The notes below the pieces were generated by a model that saw only the letters and a list, made by a program, of their open reading frames with translations, was not told the origin of the DNA and searched no databases. Both the position numbers and the translations under genes were made by a program. Shown here piece by piece: positions 38,031 to 48,882 of a DNA stretch of 48,882 bases (positions within the stretch are counted from its first letter, which is position 1; each line of letters starts with the position of its first letter). The stretch is from Linderina pennispora (Eukaryota > Kickxellomycota > Kickxellomycetes > Kickxellales > Kickxellaceae): contig NW_024468309.1 in assembly GCF_002104995.1 (NCBI RefSeq), positions 1-48,882 on the forward strand, read 5' to 3'.

Positions 38031-39542
38031 ATGGATGCGATACAAAACGAACAAATGGTTCCCCAGCCAGCAAAGCAGCGACTCAGCATCTTTTCCTGCA
38101 CACCTGTCCGCACCTCCAAAACGCTCGAGCAGTCAGTCGCAGAGCTCATGAAAATGGTCGACCCTGTATCGCAGGTAGCAATCCCGCGGCACGTTGAATT
38201 GCCCTACGCTGGCCCGTGGCTCGACTCAACAGACGCACAGACAAACGCGCAGTTAATACAGATAATCGATATACGGTGTCTCGTGGACATGGTGTTATTG
38301 GATACATTTGGCACGGTGATTGGGCACAGCCGGCGGCCAGTCGGCAGGCACATCTTGGCGATGAGCGAGACGCAGAGGGCGATGAGGTTTTATGCGCAGA
38401 TAGCACACAACTTTCGGGAGTCCATTGACCTGCATATGGACCAATTCCCAGCCATCGCACATAGCGTTGTGCTCATAAACAACAACAATGTGCTGCACGG
38501 CGCCCCGCAGTCGTTCGAGATGGTTGGGCTGCCAGACTCCACCACTGTGCCAACATTGGTCGACGAGGGAGCAAAAAAAGCATCACAAGCACAGCTGGCC
38601 GAGCGACACCAGGAATTTAGGCGGCGCCAGATCTACATGCGCCAGGCGATGGAGATGGCTCAGAGGTGTGCAGACGACGCATACAGGAATTGCCCGATAT
38701 TAGTGGAGACGATGGAAGAGACAAAGGCGCATGTTTGGCCGCTGTGGTCATACATGGTCGATGACCACATGGCTCTTGTTGAGCATGAGCGAAAAATGGC
38801 ACGGCGGAAACAGCCTGGCACGTTAGGCGAAAGACACGTTAGGTTTAGCGACGAGAACGGCACGGCGCAGGTAGAGACCGAAACGTCGTTTCAGCAGATG
38901 GGGGAGGAGCAGCTGGAGCGCGAGGTTGCCTTCCGTCTGCACACACACTGCCTGGAGCTCCTCCACAACGGCAAAGTACCGTACGACCACATCAAGTTGT
39001 TCTTGCACACAATGCTGTTCACAGTCATTCTTTTCAACGAAAAGGTCTTTGAGCGGTATGCGCCGCGGCGGGGGTCCAAAGACTCAGCAATGGTCGATCC
39101 CCACTCGTCTTCAATGCAGCAGCGGGCAACGCCGATTCCAGCCATGGATGCGGCCGAGAAAAGTGGTCTGGTTCCGCCGGTCCCAGGCGGCGAAGGGCAG
39201 CCGCTGATGGACAAGGAGCATGTGTGGATGCTGATGGAGTGGAGCTTTGCTAAGGCCATGGGCTATTACCTGGCGCACAGATATTCAAAGCAGGAGCTGG
39301 ACACTGCGGTTGAGCGGGCAAAGCAGGAGAGATATGTGCAGTCAGTCGAAGTCTCGCCGGCTGCAACGTATCAACCACTGAATAGCGATGACACAGCGTT
39401 TCACGAGATGATCTGGCAGTATGTCCGAGAGCGATATGACCACAGGAAGGAGTTCTCCATACTGGTCATCGATGAGGCAGTCCGGGAATACAATGCGATC
39501 CTCCAGGACATTCGCTTCAAACACAATTTGCATTTACATTAA
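38031..39542 (+). CDS. Uncharacterised protein, 503 aa
   Basis: The ATG at 38031 has an excellent context (caccATGG); a longer in-frame start 12 nt upstream lies in a weaker context. No family is recognised. The protein is mostly helical, with a folded N-terminal half (about 45-240, for example PYAGPWLDS, QIIDIRCLVDMVLLDTFGTV), a charged middle (about 240-290), a Cys/His-containing helical part around 300-340 (LHTHCLELLHNGKVPYDHIK) and a C-terminal helical part. There is no signal peptide and no clear membrane span. The length without stops and even codon use support a real gene. Confidence 0.7.
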   Translation: MDAIQNEQMVPQPAKQRLSIFSCTPVRTSKTLEQSVAELMKMVDPVSQVAIPRHVELPYAGPWLDSTDAQTNAQLIQIIDIRCLVDMVLLDTFGTVIGHSRRPVGRHILAMSETQRAMRFYAQIAHNFRESIDLHMDQFPAIAHSVVLINNNNVLHGAPQSFEMVGLPDSTTVPTLVDEGAKKASQAQLAERHQEFRRRQIYMRQAMEMAQRCADDAYRNCPILVETMEETKAHVWPLWSYMVDDHMALVEHERKMARRKQPGTLGERHVRFSDENGTAQVETETSFQQMGEEQLEREVAFRLHTHCLELLHNGKVPYDHIKLFLHTMLFTVILFNEKVFERYAPRRGSKDSAMVDPHSSSMQQRATPIPAMDAAEKSGLVPPVPGGEGQPLMDKEHVWMLMEWSFAKAMGYYLAHRYSKQELDTAVERAKQERYVQSVEVSPAATYQPLNSDDTAFHEMIWQYVRERYDHRKEFSILVIDEAVREYNAILQDIRFKHNLHLH

Positions 39543-39755
39543 TCCAGCGATCCATCAGTACATCAACCACCCGTAAATAGACATAATCAATCACGATACT
39601 AAATGACAAGATATGAGGAAACATTGCACATGAGTATGTTGGAATATAAACAAGAAAGCCAGTGGAGAAGGGGAGCTAAGAAAGATGAATTTGGGAATAT
39701 CGCTACTAAAGATTGATATGGAAAGGGGAGGCAGATGGAAAATGGCTGTGAAGGA

Positions 39756-42700
39756 TTAGTCGCCAAGGAAAACATGGCGGACAAGGTACCACATGCTGCC
39801 CAGGAAGCGGAAGGCCGACAGACCAGCAACCGACCAGAAGATGAAGCTCAGATACGGGTTGAATGACAGGGTTGCATCGAGCTTCTCAGTGTAGTCAGCC
39901 CACCAGGTTGACGAGAAGATCATGGCGACGACAGCGTTGGTGCACATCCAGGCAAGAACCAGCGTGGTACGGAAGTTCTTGTTCTGGTCCTCGCGCTTGG
40001 TCTTGGCATCACGCTTCTCTTTGGTCTTGACAACCGGTGTTTTGAGCGTGCTGATAAACTCGTCGTAGTTCTTGTTCACGTCGTTCTCATCGGTGGCAAC
40101 GTTGATGTGCGCAACCTCCACACCGTCCTTCTTCTCGATCTTGGCGTGGCCGAGATCGCTCTGGAGACCAGTGTCGCCCTTGGTTCCCCACGACACATCG
40201 TGGGTGTTACAGAAGGCGTACACCATGAGGATGTTGATTGATGATGGGAGCCACATCATGTACTGGACAAACGAGGTGAACATATGCCACGGCTCGAGGT
40301 ACAGCAATGACGCGATCATGTACACGCCGTATGTCGATCCAATCGAGATCACAATGTCGCGGAACTTTGGCTGCTTGAGCAGCTCGCCGAGGCCGATTGT
40401 CTTGTCTGTGTGCCAGACTGTGTACACAGCACAGTAAATGGCGACGTATGTCAAGATAATCATGATGACCGTGAACAGGAACACAGTGAAGCGGTAAATG
40501 GCCTTTGTGCCTTGCGGGCGGTTTCCGAGCGACAACACAAACTGCATGATAAGGGCCAGAATGTACAGCTCGCGGAAAAGCTCCATGACGATGTAGCCGG
40601 CACCCTGGAACGGATCAGCATGCAGGCTGACAGTGGGGTTATCTTCGTGGTCGTTGTGGATCTTGATGACGTTCTGCTCGAGGAAGAAGTAGGCGAGATA
40701 AAAGTTGGCCAGCGAGAACCACGAGAAAATCATGTTGATGGTCTGGTACAGGAACTCGATCGTCAGCAGCAGGCGGCGGTACAGGCTGTGCGATGTGCCG
40801 AACATGCGCCACCAGTGGACAATGGCGTAGAAGGCAGCAAAGAACGATCCATTGAGCCAACGGCGGCGCTGTGAAATCAGTTCGGCCAGCGTGTCGGGCA
40901 CATCAGTCACGGCCTTGGCGCTCTTTACGTAGCGCAGGACGTAGTTGCATTTGCGCTTTGCGACCAGCTCAAAGCACAGGATACGGTCCTCGGCAAGATA
41001 CATGTTGGCCTCGAAAATTCCGCCCTCCGAGTCGGCACTGTGCATCAGCTCGCCCTTGAAGTATGCGGCCAGCGGGCCGACGCCAGGGGACGTGTTCTGC
41101 AGCGCTGAGTAGCGGTAGGCCGAGAAAGCGCCCGGAAGCACGGAAATGTACCCAAACACCGACTCGAGCGGCTTGTCCAGGATATTGGAGATCTTGTACT
41201 CAAAGTTCTGCGCAGCCACCAGCGGATTGAACAAGACGCTTGTGCAGCCCTTGCCAAGATCAGCAGCAATTTCGCCACAGGCACCCGCAACCTTGGGGTC
41301 GTGGTCGAACGACTTCCACAGATGGTAGATCGAGGTTCCCGTGGGCTTGGTTCCAACATCGATCAGGACACAGATCTTGGGGTTGATCAGCGGCGAGAAG
41401 GCATTGAAGAACCAGCGGTGGGAGTTGATCTTTTTGGCGTTCTTCTCCTTCAGGCAGAACAGCACCTGGACGGGCGGCATGCCCTTCGACGGTCCGCGGA
41501 AGTTCATGCTGGCGTCCATGCACACCTGCGCGGTGTACTCAAAGATATGCCCTGTTACGGGCTTGTTGTTGACCGAGTTCTGCATTACGCCATCCTGATA
41601 CACGCCCATGGTGCCAAGCACTGCCAAGACCCGCTCGTTGATTTTGTTGCGGCCATCGGACACTATGCACACAACGACCTTCTTCCACGCATCGGCACCC
41701 CAGGTCCGGCTGTTGGTGCGCGAGCACAGATGTGCGATGTTCTTCATGACAGCGGCGAAAGTGCGGTTGAACAGGATCTCGTCCTCGTTGTACATGGTGA
41801 GCACGATAAACAGCTCGGTCTCGCGGCCATACAGCACCGGGCGCAGTGTGTACTTTGCGTTCATAAATTCGTTGGGGTCCGAGGTGACCGCCGTGTACCG
41901 CATGTGTGTGAACTCGTTGCCCTCACGGTACTTGCCCATCTCAATCACACGGCGCGGCACCGGGCAGTCCAGAACCAGGTTACCGGACGTCAGCTCGACC
42001 TGCTTCAGATGGCGCTTGCGGCGCTCCTGGTACCGGTCGTACTGGCGCGCACCAGGAGGCGGGGCATTGTCGGCGTTGTACAGCGACGACAGAGCGGGGT
42101 CGGCCTCGGGCATGATCCGCGGATCCAGCTTTTGCTGCTCAGTAAGCACAGATCCGCTCATCTTGTCGCTCATCCCGTCGTTGCTCATCACCGGCGTGCC
42201 CGGAATTGAGTGCGCCTCGCGCAGCGGCAGCAAGTGCGGTGAAGGGGCGCCATCGCGATTGATTCCTGCAGCCGGCATCTGCGGGACAGGCAGCGGCTTG
42301 TAGGCCTGCGGGGCCTCCATGGGCGGGTACGAGTATGTGTCGCCCGAATTGCCGTAGTTGTTGCCGTACTGGAGAGTGCCGTCGTGGCCGTATTGTCCCT
42401 CTACCAAATAAGGCAATCGCAAAGATGGGGTTAGCAGCTATTGTAAAAGAGCGACAATAGGGCTCCCTTTCCGCTCCGGCCATTGCTCCATGTGTTGCTT
42501 ACCTGGCTCGTAGTAGCCGGCGCCAGCGTCGGCATACAGGCCTGTAGAGGGCTCGGTTGAGTACTGGTAGTAGCTCGCGTTAGGGTCAGGCGCTGTGGTC
42601 TCGAGGACGTCAAGCTCGCTGCGGCTGATGTTCTGATGGGCCATGTTGAGCTGCGGGGCCGACGGCGTAGCGTTCGCGCCCTGCGCATAGCCAGACATGT

Positions 42701-42794
42701 AGTCCCGGTCGAGCATCTCGTACTCTCCCGGATTGCTGGCACTCATGTTTGGGCGATGGGAAGAGCCGTTCTTCCTTCCGTGGTTGTCGGCCAT
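39756..42794 (-). CDS. Chitin synthase, division 1 (class I/II type), 2 exons
   Basis: A plasma-membrane glycosyltransferase (GT2) that makes chitin from UDP-GlcNAc. Exon 1 is 42794-42503, with an intron at 42401-42502 (GTAAGC...TAG), and exon 2 is 42400-39756, about 978 residues. The Pro/Tyr-rich disordered N-terminus (1-210) is followed by the CS1N-type block (LTSGNLVLDCPVPRRV, about 233-250) and the catalytic domain with TMYNEDE, the AEDR catalytic acid region (about 567-570) and QRRRW (about 608-612). At least seven membrane segments follow. There is no myosin motor domain. The spliced frame removes a short out-of-frame extension, which supports the intron. Confidence 0.94.
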
Positions 42795-44185
42795 GGTTCT
42801 TGCTGAAAAGGTGCCCTAAAATAAAGTATATGCGAGTGTGCAAAGCGAGGTCTGTGAGCGTATGCAGAGGGTGGAGATTGAATATATAAAACAAAAGACG
42901 CGGGAGAGAGAGGCGGGAGAGGAAGAAGAGGAGGATGCTGATAACCCTTATAAAAAGGAACACAGAGCGTGGCCGGGAAAAGCGCGTTTATTTATAGTTC
43001 AGCGCGCATGTGCAAGGACAACGAATGGGAACCAAAAAATATTTGACGGGCAGCGAGGGGAGCGCAGCGGATGGCCAATTGGCAGGGATAAAAATAGTGC
43101 AGTGCAAGAGTGGTGTGCTTGTGCAAACTGACTGGTCTGTCACGACCGCCCCAGCCCGACAACCCAAAAGATTAAAGCGCGAGCCACCTGAGCAACGGCA
43201 CGCCGGAGAGGGGAGCACACTTACCGAGTCGTAATAGCAGAAGGTAAATTGGAAAGAGGACGCGGGAGAGGAAGAGAAGAAAGTAGGGTTTTGGCTTGCT
43301 TGCCCTGGCCTTCACTCTCTGAAGGAGAAGGGCGCCCATGCGCTGAGGGATCGGCTCTGTGAAAAGGCGATCTGCCTGATGGTCTCTGATGATGTCAATG
43401 GGAAGTGGCAACTGCTTTTCTTTCTTCTTCAGTGAGCACAAAAAAGAGCTATTGCCCAACAAACACTGGCGCCTTTGCTTTCCGGATCTCGGCAGTGGCA
43501 CCTCTTTTTTCACACTCTGTTGGTGGTCTGCGCTAATCTGGTTCTGTGGGTGATCCGAAGCTTCGATTTAGCTTGCTTGGGGAGGTGAGCAGGAGCCGCG
43601 TGTGCTGGTGCCGTTCGCAGCGAACGCAGGGGCGGTTATACCGCTTATATCCCCATCTATTAGCTTGCATAAAAATGGACGAATGCCATTGACAACCCCT
43701 CCATTCCTTTCTACCTGCGATCAACAACAATATTATTGTTGTTCCTGCGGACGCTGAGGAGGCGCGATGCGCAGTGCCAGTGTTCCGGCAAAGGCGCAGA
43801 AAGGAGGCGACTGCCAGACCGCGGGCTGCCATTGTTTGGAAATGGACGCCTTTACCATAGCACTGTGCTCCAAAGATAGCTCAAAAATAACAAACAGTTC
43901 CGGTGGGCTAGGAGATTAGTTTGGGCAATTGGAAGTGTGCGGCTCCTGGCGATGTCGATCCTTTTCACAGTTCTATTGCCGGTTCATCCCCACCATGCGC
44001 TCCACCTTGCATCCTAATGAAGAGCAGGCTAATGTCTACATGGCTCTCCTCTGCCTCAAAGTCCTCCACGCTTGCTATTTTATTATTCCTCCCTTCTCCC
44101 CTTCCGCCTCTATCCCGCACACCCGCCTTCCTCTCACCCTCCCTCCTCCTCCCCCTTAAACCTATTTCACTTATATTACGTTATT
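42795..44185. other. Long intergenic region, no gene supported
   Basis: About 1.4 kb of divergent promoter space between the chitin synthase and a decayed membrane-protein gene. It is rich in purine/pyrimidine runs (for example gaggaagaagaggagg near 42918). A 113-codon minus-strand frame (43172-43513) has no domain and probably lies in the long 5' region of the chitin synthase gene. Confidence 0.45.
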
Positions 44186-45338
44186 ATGCTAATGGCTAAG
44201 CCTGGACGGATATTCGCCTTGTGTCTCCTTGTTCTCGCCGTGCATGGTCTGCCGGCCGATGATGACAGCAGTAACCACGCCTCTGTTGTTTCCTCAGCTA
44301 CATCAAGGGCCAGCTCAAGGACAGCAGCGCATACCGACTCGGCTACGACAAAGGTGTCAGCACCGGCAAAAAGTAGCTCAGAGTCAGTCCCCGTCTCAGC
44401 CTCGACCTCGGCTAGCAGTGCCGCGGCATCCCCAACTGGCTGTGTTGGCGAGTCCACAAAGCCCACATGCGGTGACGGTGAAGTGGCAGTCTACACTGGT
44501 GCTACCCTTGACCAATGTCCATACTACGAGTGCCGGGTGGTAGGCGGTTCAGAGAGCAAGCCAAAGTCCAAAGCGATTTCAGTAGCCCTGCCTGCGGTGT
44601 TTGGCACGGTATTTGGAATTCTGCTGCTTGTTGGAACCTGGTTCCTGTACCGCCGCTGGAGAAGCACCCGTCATGTACCTGCAGACTCGCAGCGTCTGGG
44701 CAGCAGAGACGGCCATGCTGCACCAAGGGCGACCGTCAGAAACCGAGAAATGGGGCAACCAGGGCATGGTTGGCATCCGGATGCCGACTGACAACCGCGC
44801 GTCGGTTCCGATTTTCTACTCGAGCAACGACGAGGACGAGAAGCGCCGGACACAGCTCTATGGATCTGCAGGCAGCCCGTATGGCGCGAAGCGTGGCTCG
44901 ACAATCGGGAGTGTTGTCAACGTCGTGGCATCGGGCGGCAAGGCACAGCTGGTACACCTCAGTGGCTCTGGAGCTGCCGAGAAGACCAGCCTGCGCTCTG
45001 CCAGCCCGCGCCAGGTAGCTCCCGCACAGTAAGCCCCATGCAGCTGGTCCACCGTCGGTTAGTCTGCCCAGTGACAGGTCCAGCGCCCGTATGTCGGGTG
45101 TCGCACACATCTCTAGCACTGTGAACACGCAGAAGCCGCGCCTTGTGCAGATGGCTAGGCCAAAGATCCTACACAGCCCCAGCGCGCTGCAGCCTGTGCA
45201 TCTGAACTCGCCGCTACGCATGGACGACCGCCCGGACACTGGCGACTCAATGCTCATCGGCTCAATGAGCAAGCCTGTGTCGCAGGCCGGTGCAAGAGCG
45301 CCAGGCTGTCGATGGGCAATGGCAATGTAGCTGACTAG
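44186..45338 (+). pseudogene. Single-pass membrane protein with Cys-containing ectodomain, three frameshifts
   Basis: Starts with a signal peptide (GRIFALCLLVLAVHG), a Ser/Thr/Ala-rich stalk, a small Cys segment (CVGESTKPTC ... CPYYEC), a membrane segment (ALPAVFGTVFGILLLVGTWF) and a basic stop-transfer (RRWRSTR). Coding sense then passes to a second frame near 44655-44672 (YLQTRSVW ... RPSETEKWG ... NRASVPIFYSSNDEDEKRR), to a third near 45015-45035 (SLPSDRSSARMSG ... ARPKILHSPSALQP), and back near 45290-45303, ending RLSMGNGNVAD and stop at 45338. Each piece uses codons like a real gene, so decay is recent, or the assembly has indel errors. No introns of normal size explain the shifts. Confidence 0.65.
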
Positions 45339-46211
45339 TGAACTCCGTAATAGACGTCGCTCTTTGTACGATTTTTGACAACCCTCCCCTTGCAACCTCT
45401 TTGGATTGACTTGCATCCGGACACGGGAAATCATGCCGCTGCCTGTCCCGAAATAGTTCGCCAGGCAAGTGACGCTGCTATTTTGACATCGCTTGCAAGC
45501 ACCCTTGTTGAGCAGAAAAATAGTGCCCATGGCTGGCCAGAGGCGGGTGAGAATCGCTCTTAGTTTTCTCTTCTCTTCCCTTCGGCAACAAGTCCTTTTG
45601 TTCTCCAACTCTCCTTTCCGCTTTACCCCTTTTTGCCTCTGCTAGCCTGTATATTCCTTTTCGAGCAGCCTTGGAGCGGCGCTGGGTCCTTTGTCTATAT
45701 ATTAATTGTATCACCCAGCTCAACGTCCGCGTCACTGGTGCACTCCCGGTGTATTGCACGCGTATTAAACATCGACACACACCAGCAGTCAGGTAGGTGA
45801 TGGCAGTATATTAATGCCTGGGAGGCTGGCCAGCCCTCAAGGCTGCTGTCGCATGGGCATGGGTGGGCATTTTGCTGGAGAAGCTGATTTTTCGGTGCGG
45901 CACGCGATTGAACAGCTCGGCCATTATGCTCATACCGCGTCCGTAGCAACAATGGCCATTACCCGTGCCACCTTCCCCCCTGTCCCTGCTACTGCAATGC
46001 CCTAATCTGTGCTGCCTTCTTCCTGTCTTCCTCTCCATGTAGGTGTGCCTCAAATCCCCTGTATAAAACATAATCCTGTAAATTACCTAGTGTTTTATGG
46101 CAAGTCCTAACGCCAAAGAAGTACCGCCCACTGGCCCCCCGATAAGCCGCACTTACCCGCCTTCTCAGCAACCGCGCAGAGGCTCATTACCATCTCGCAG
46201 ATAGAACCACT
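45339..46211. other. Intergenic region between two decayed genes
   Basis: Pyrimidine-rich, with a tctatatattaat TATA-like run at about 45692. No signal peptide or ectodomain start for the downstream relic was found; part of its 5' end may be lost here. Confidence 0.4.
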
Positions 46212-47253
46212 ATGGGTACCGAAGGTTCGGTGGTCAGCTCTGCGCCCACACGCAGATCCAGTGCGTCGCAGACACGAGCTTCGCCGACCCCCACCTCTGT
46301 GGCACAAAGCCCGAAGAATCAGCAGACATGACGTCTTCATCGTCTCTATCATTCATTCCGTATCCGACAACTACGGACAGCCAGGCTTGCAATGAAAACG
46401 AGGTGTACATGTGGATCGTTGACAGCAGCGGCACGGCAAATACGAGTGCAAGGTCGACCAGCAGTACCGGCCGGCTAAGAGCCACCGTGGGCTGTTATCG
46501 GTGGTTCCCTTGGTGCCGTGTTCATTGCGCTTCTGATCATTGCTGCTCTGATCATCTATGGCCGGTACAAGCGCAAGCGCTATGAGCGTCTGGCGTACGA
46601 GAAAGACACGGTTGATCTGGCCAACGAACTGTCAGCGGCTCCACTGCTCAGCAATAGTGCCGATTCTGACAACTTCAAGCCGGAGCTTGGTTTAGGCACG
46701 AAGCTGGCTCTGGCATTTGGGCTGAGCAAGTCGCGCACATGGAAGAACAGCTCAGAATCATCCATCAGGCCCTGATACCGGCACCCGAGGAGGCCGGCAC
46801 TGAACTGACTATGGATATTGTGAACCGTCCGATTGAGAAGGATGCGACTCTTGAGCTAATCGAAGGTTCGATTCCCTACCGCACTGAGAAGACTGCAGAC
46901 GCCTACCCGATTTTGACCCAGTATCCGCTGTTCCAAGATACCGCTGACTACTCGCCCAACTACAGCTCAGCCAGCCTGCCAACAACAACAACAACAGCCG
47001 TGGATCTCCCCGCCGCGCCCAGGGATCGCAGCTGACGATGGCCACCAGCCCGCCGGCATTTGAATCCCCCGATCAGATCCTGACCAGAGGGTATGCAATG
47101 GCGCAGATGACCGGAAACGCTGCTATCGAAGCTGCGCGCCAGAGTTCGAGCAAGAGAGACTCCGCCCAGGCATTCAACCCCTTCAATGCCGTGCCCAGTG
47201 TGCGGAGTTCGCCGACATCGAGCGTGGCGCGCAAGCCCAGCGACAAGAGCTGA
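46212..47253 (+). pseudogene. Single-pass membrane protein with the shared cytoplasmic tail, four or more frameshifts
   Basis: Fragments lie in order on one strand but in changing frames: a Ser/Thr-rich piece (46212-46331), CNENEVYMWIVDSS (from about 46390), a membrane segment with basic end (VFIALLIIAALIIYGRYKRKR, from about 46515), LANELSAAPLL (about 46620), GTELTMD (about 46797), AYPILTQYPLFQDTADY, then PPAFESPDQIL to the stop at 47253. The tail motif GTELTMD and the following blocks match the 9356 and 11659 proteins, so this is a third, decayed member. No signal peptide is seen. Either a pseudogene or an assembly with clustered indel errors. Confidence 0.65.
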
Positions 47254-47371
47254 GTGAGGATTTTATTGACATTTACTGTATTTGAACATTCTATTTTGGG
47301 TGTTGGATGAGGTGGAATTCCAATATGTAGTGACGTTCAGATGACTAGCGTGGTGGTGAAAGAAACAGGTA

Positions 47372-47464
47372 TTAGCCCTGGCAGAGGTTGCATGTGCATT
47401 CGCGCCCATGATGGTCCTCGTCGTAGCTGATCCGGAACAGACGCGGCACCCGATCCATCTCCAT
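47372..47464 (-). CDS. Cys-rich microprotein, metallothionein-like (paralog 3, reduced)
   Basis: A 30-residue peptide ending GRECTCNLCQG. It shares the core R-E-C-[ST]-C-x-L-C with the other two types but has only three Cys; the first and last Cys of the family are missing and the N-terminus (MEMDRVPRLFRISYDEDHH) is acidic and His-containing. A TATA-like sequence lies about 115 nt upstream (47576-47582, minus) and the leader is CT-rich, as for its paralogs. It could be a diverged metal-binding peptide or a decaying copy. Confidence 0.5.
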   Translation of the reverse strand: MEMDRVPRLFRISYDEDHHGRECTCNLCQG

Positions 47465-48502
47465 GAGCAGATGCTTTTGGGCTTTTTGGTGATATCCTGG
47501 CTGCAGTAAAAGATATGAGAAAGGAGAGCAGAAAGGAGGGTGGGATGGCACTGCTGAGATGGACCGGGAGGCAAGCTATAAATTGTGTTTGGGTCCACCG
47601 CCCTGCGATTCGGTGGAAGGGATAGGCTCTTTGAGGCATGGAGGTTTAGGGTCTTGCGCCGTTAGCAGTGGTTGTAAAAGAACCATACACTCCCATTCGC
47701 CCGGTATCAATGGTTGGGCTGGCGTTCTGTTTGCATTTTGATGGACTGAGAGCTGCTGCCAAGTCTGGTGGCGAGGGCATGGGAATCTCCAAAAGAAAAT
47801 TGATAGCTGAATACATTTGCTGGGCACACAATGGATAGGGGCGGACTTGAGAATGGATAACCCAACACGCCGCCAGGGAGCGTTGTCGGAGGTTGGTGGT
47901 TCTAGAATGGAAGACGCCTCTCTGCTTCTTGTTTGATTCGCTTGCCAGGTATACGACAGGTATAGACAGGTATATGTGGCCTATGCCCTGTAGAATATCC
48001 AAACGCGCGGAGCGATATGCCATGGCAGTGCATATATCCAGAAAGTCGAGGGCTTAGTGAAATGTAGCACGCCGCACCGGGGCTGACTCGAGCTCAAGGG
48101 GTAGCCAGCAACAAGGTAGGGGAGGAGCGCAATTTCATTTACAATCGACATTTCCGAACCAGGCTATTCGCACTGGATTGTTTTCGCTGCCGAGAGCGTT
48201 GGGTAAATGTGCCTGCAAACTCCAGTCCGAGTTGGCCAATGCTTTTAGACCCACCCTTTCATTTCCAAATGAGCGATTGTTTACCGTGTGCTACTTGGGT
48301 TTAGCCATCATCTCGCAAAATCTCAGTCAGTACAAAGGAGGCTGGGCAACCAGTGTGACAAGTGTGAGTGACGACAAAGCGATTTGTAGATACGAAGCCA
48401 GCTTATTTTGCAGATTGTTCGCAATGGAATTCTTGCTGCATCTAGCACACAACTGACAATCGGATGTATGCAGTAGGATATGTAAATATTATGTACATGT
48501 GC
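47465..48502. other. Intergenic region, no gene seen
   Basis: About 1 kb with only short, domain-free frames. It includes the promoter of the third microprotein gene (47465-47600) and repeated acaggtata words near 47948-47972. Confidence 0.4.
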
Positions 48503-48882
48503 TTAGTGATAGAGCGTGCCAAAATGCTGCTTTTCAAAAACGCCAATGCATTTACCGGCTTCCTCGGCATACGCCTCAAATCTCTCAATGTAGCTTGGAG
48601 GAAGGCCGAGTTTCATCAGCACCGGCGCACGCTCAATCAGCAGCCGCACCCACGCCACATCTGATGCACTCAGGACTAGCGCATACGAGCTAATTGCAAA
48701 CGTCTGCAGGCTCGTGCTGATGGGACCAGTGCCCTCCACAATAACGTCGGGTCCTTCGTCGGGGCTGACCATGGTGGACCGCAGGATCTCGATGGACCAC
48801 AAGTGAGGCAACTGGCTCAGCATTCGTGCAAAGCCCGTCCAATCGATCAACTCAGTTTCGATTGTCAGCTGGCGTAGCTCTG
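48503..48882 (-). CDS. C-terminal part of an LRR/F-box-like protein (5' end outside the window)
   Basis: The frame is open to the right edge; the visible 125 residues begin ELRQLTIETELIDW. Leucine-rich segments such as LPHLWSIEIL and ALVLSASDVAWVRLLIER, ending at a stop at 48503, resemble the last leucine-rich repeats of fungal F-box/LRR proteins, a large family in Kickxellales. No F-box is visible because the N-terminus lies beyond the edge. An internal TTG should not be taken as the start. Confidence 0.55.
   Translation of the reverse strand, partial: ELRQLTIETELIDWTGFARMLSQLPHLWSIEILRSTMVSPDEGPDVIVEGTGPISTSLQTFAISSYALVLSASDVAWVRLLIERAPVLMKLGLPPSYIERFEAYAEEAGKCIGVFEKQHFGTLYH

Noticed and set aside
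43172-43513. 113-codon minus-strand frame upstream of chitin synthase
   Set aside because: Simple-sequence composition, no domain, and it lies in likely 5' UTR or promoter DNA.

Overview
The window is nuclear DNA of an early-diverging fungus, most likely Kickxellomycotina (Coemansia/Linderina type). This is an inference from dense, nearly intron-free genes, short intergenic gaps, a class I/II chitin synthase, and several single-pass membrane proteins with Ser/Thr-rich or trypsin-like ectodomains. No species-level claim is possible from the sequence alone.

Layout. Bases 1-2769 hold a broken Fanzor (eukaryotic TnpB-like, RuvC nuclease) gene on the minus strand. It is split by a 162-bp insertion flanked by an 8-bp target duplication. 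Bases 3456-6473 and 22862-25879 are two arms of a 3,018-bp, essentially identical inverted repeat. Each arm carries a cytochrome P450, a 28-codon Cys-rich microprotein gene and a tRNA-Asn(GTT). The 16.4-kb spacer holds, in order: a GPI-type mucin-like protein, two trypsin-fold pseudoproteases, a mucin-like membrane protein, a small mitochondrial-type membrane protein, a PPR protein, serine palmitoyltransferase subunit LCB1, a carnosine N-methyltransferase with a His-rich N-terminus, a small coiled-coil (MED30-like) protein, another Cys-rich microprotein, and a 441-bp solo LTR 27 bp upstream of the right tRNA-Asn.

Right of the repeat are a second P450, a membrane-anchored short-chain dehydrogenase, a four-exon ATG3 gene, two large lineage-specific proteins (1430 and 503 aa), a two-exon chitin synthase, two decayed membrane-protein genes with several frameshifts each (44.2-47.3 kb), a third Cys-rich microprotein, and the 3' end of an LRR/F-box-like gene cut by the window edge.

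Most notable: (1) a family of 27-30 aa peptides sharing the core R-E-C-[ST]-C-x-L-C, which look like micro-metallothioneins and are too short for routine gene calling; (2) neighbouring membrane proteins with different ectodomains but one shared cytoplasmic tail (LAxELGGS ... GTE[LI]TMD ... DGSPLV), the trypsin-like ones lacking a catalytic triad, which suggests receptor-like rather than proteolytic roles; (3) the Fanzor relic; (4) the near-perfect inverted repeat, whose identity stops exactly at a solo LTR.
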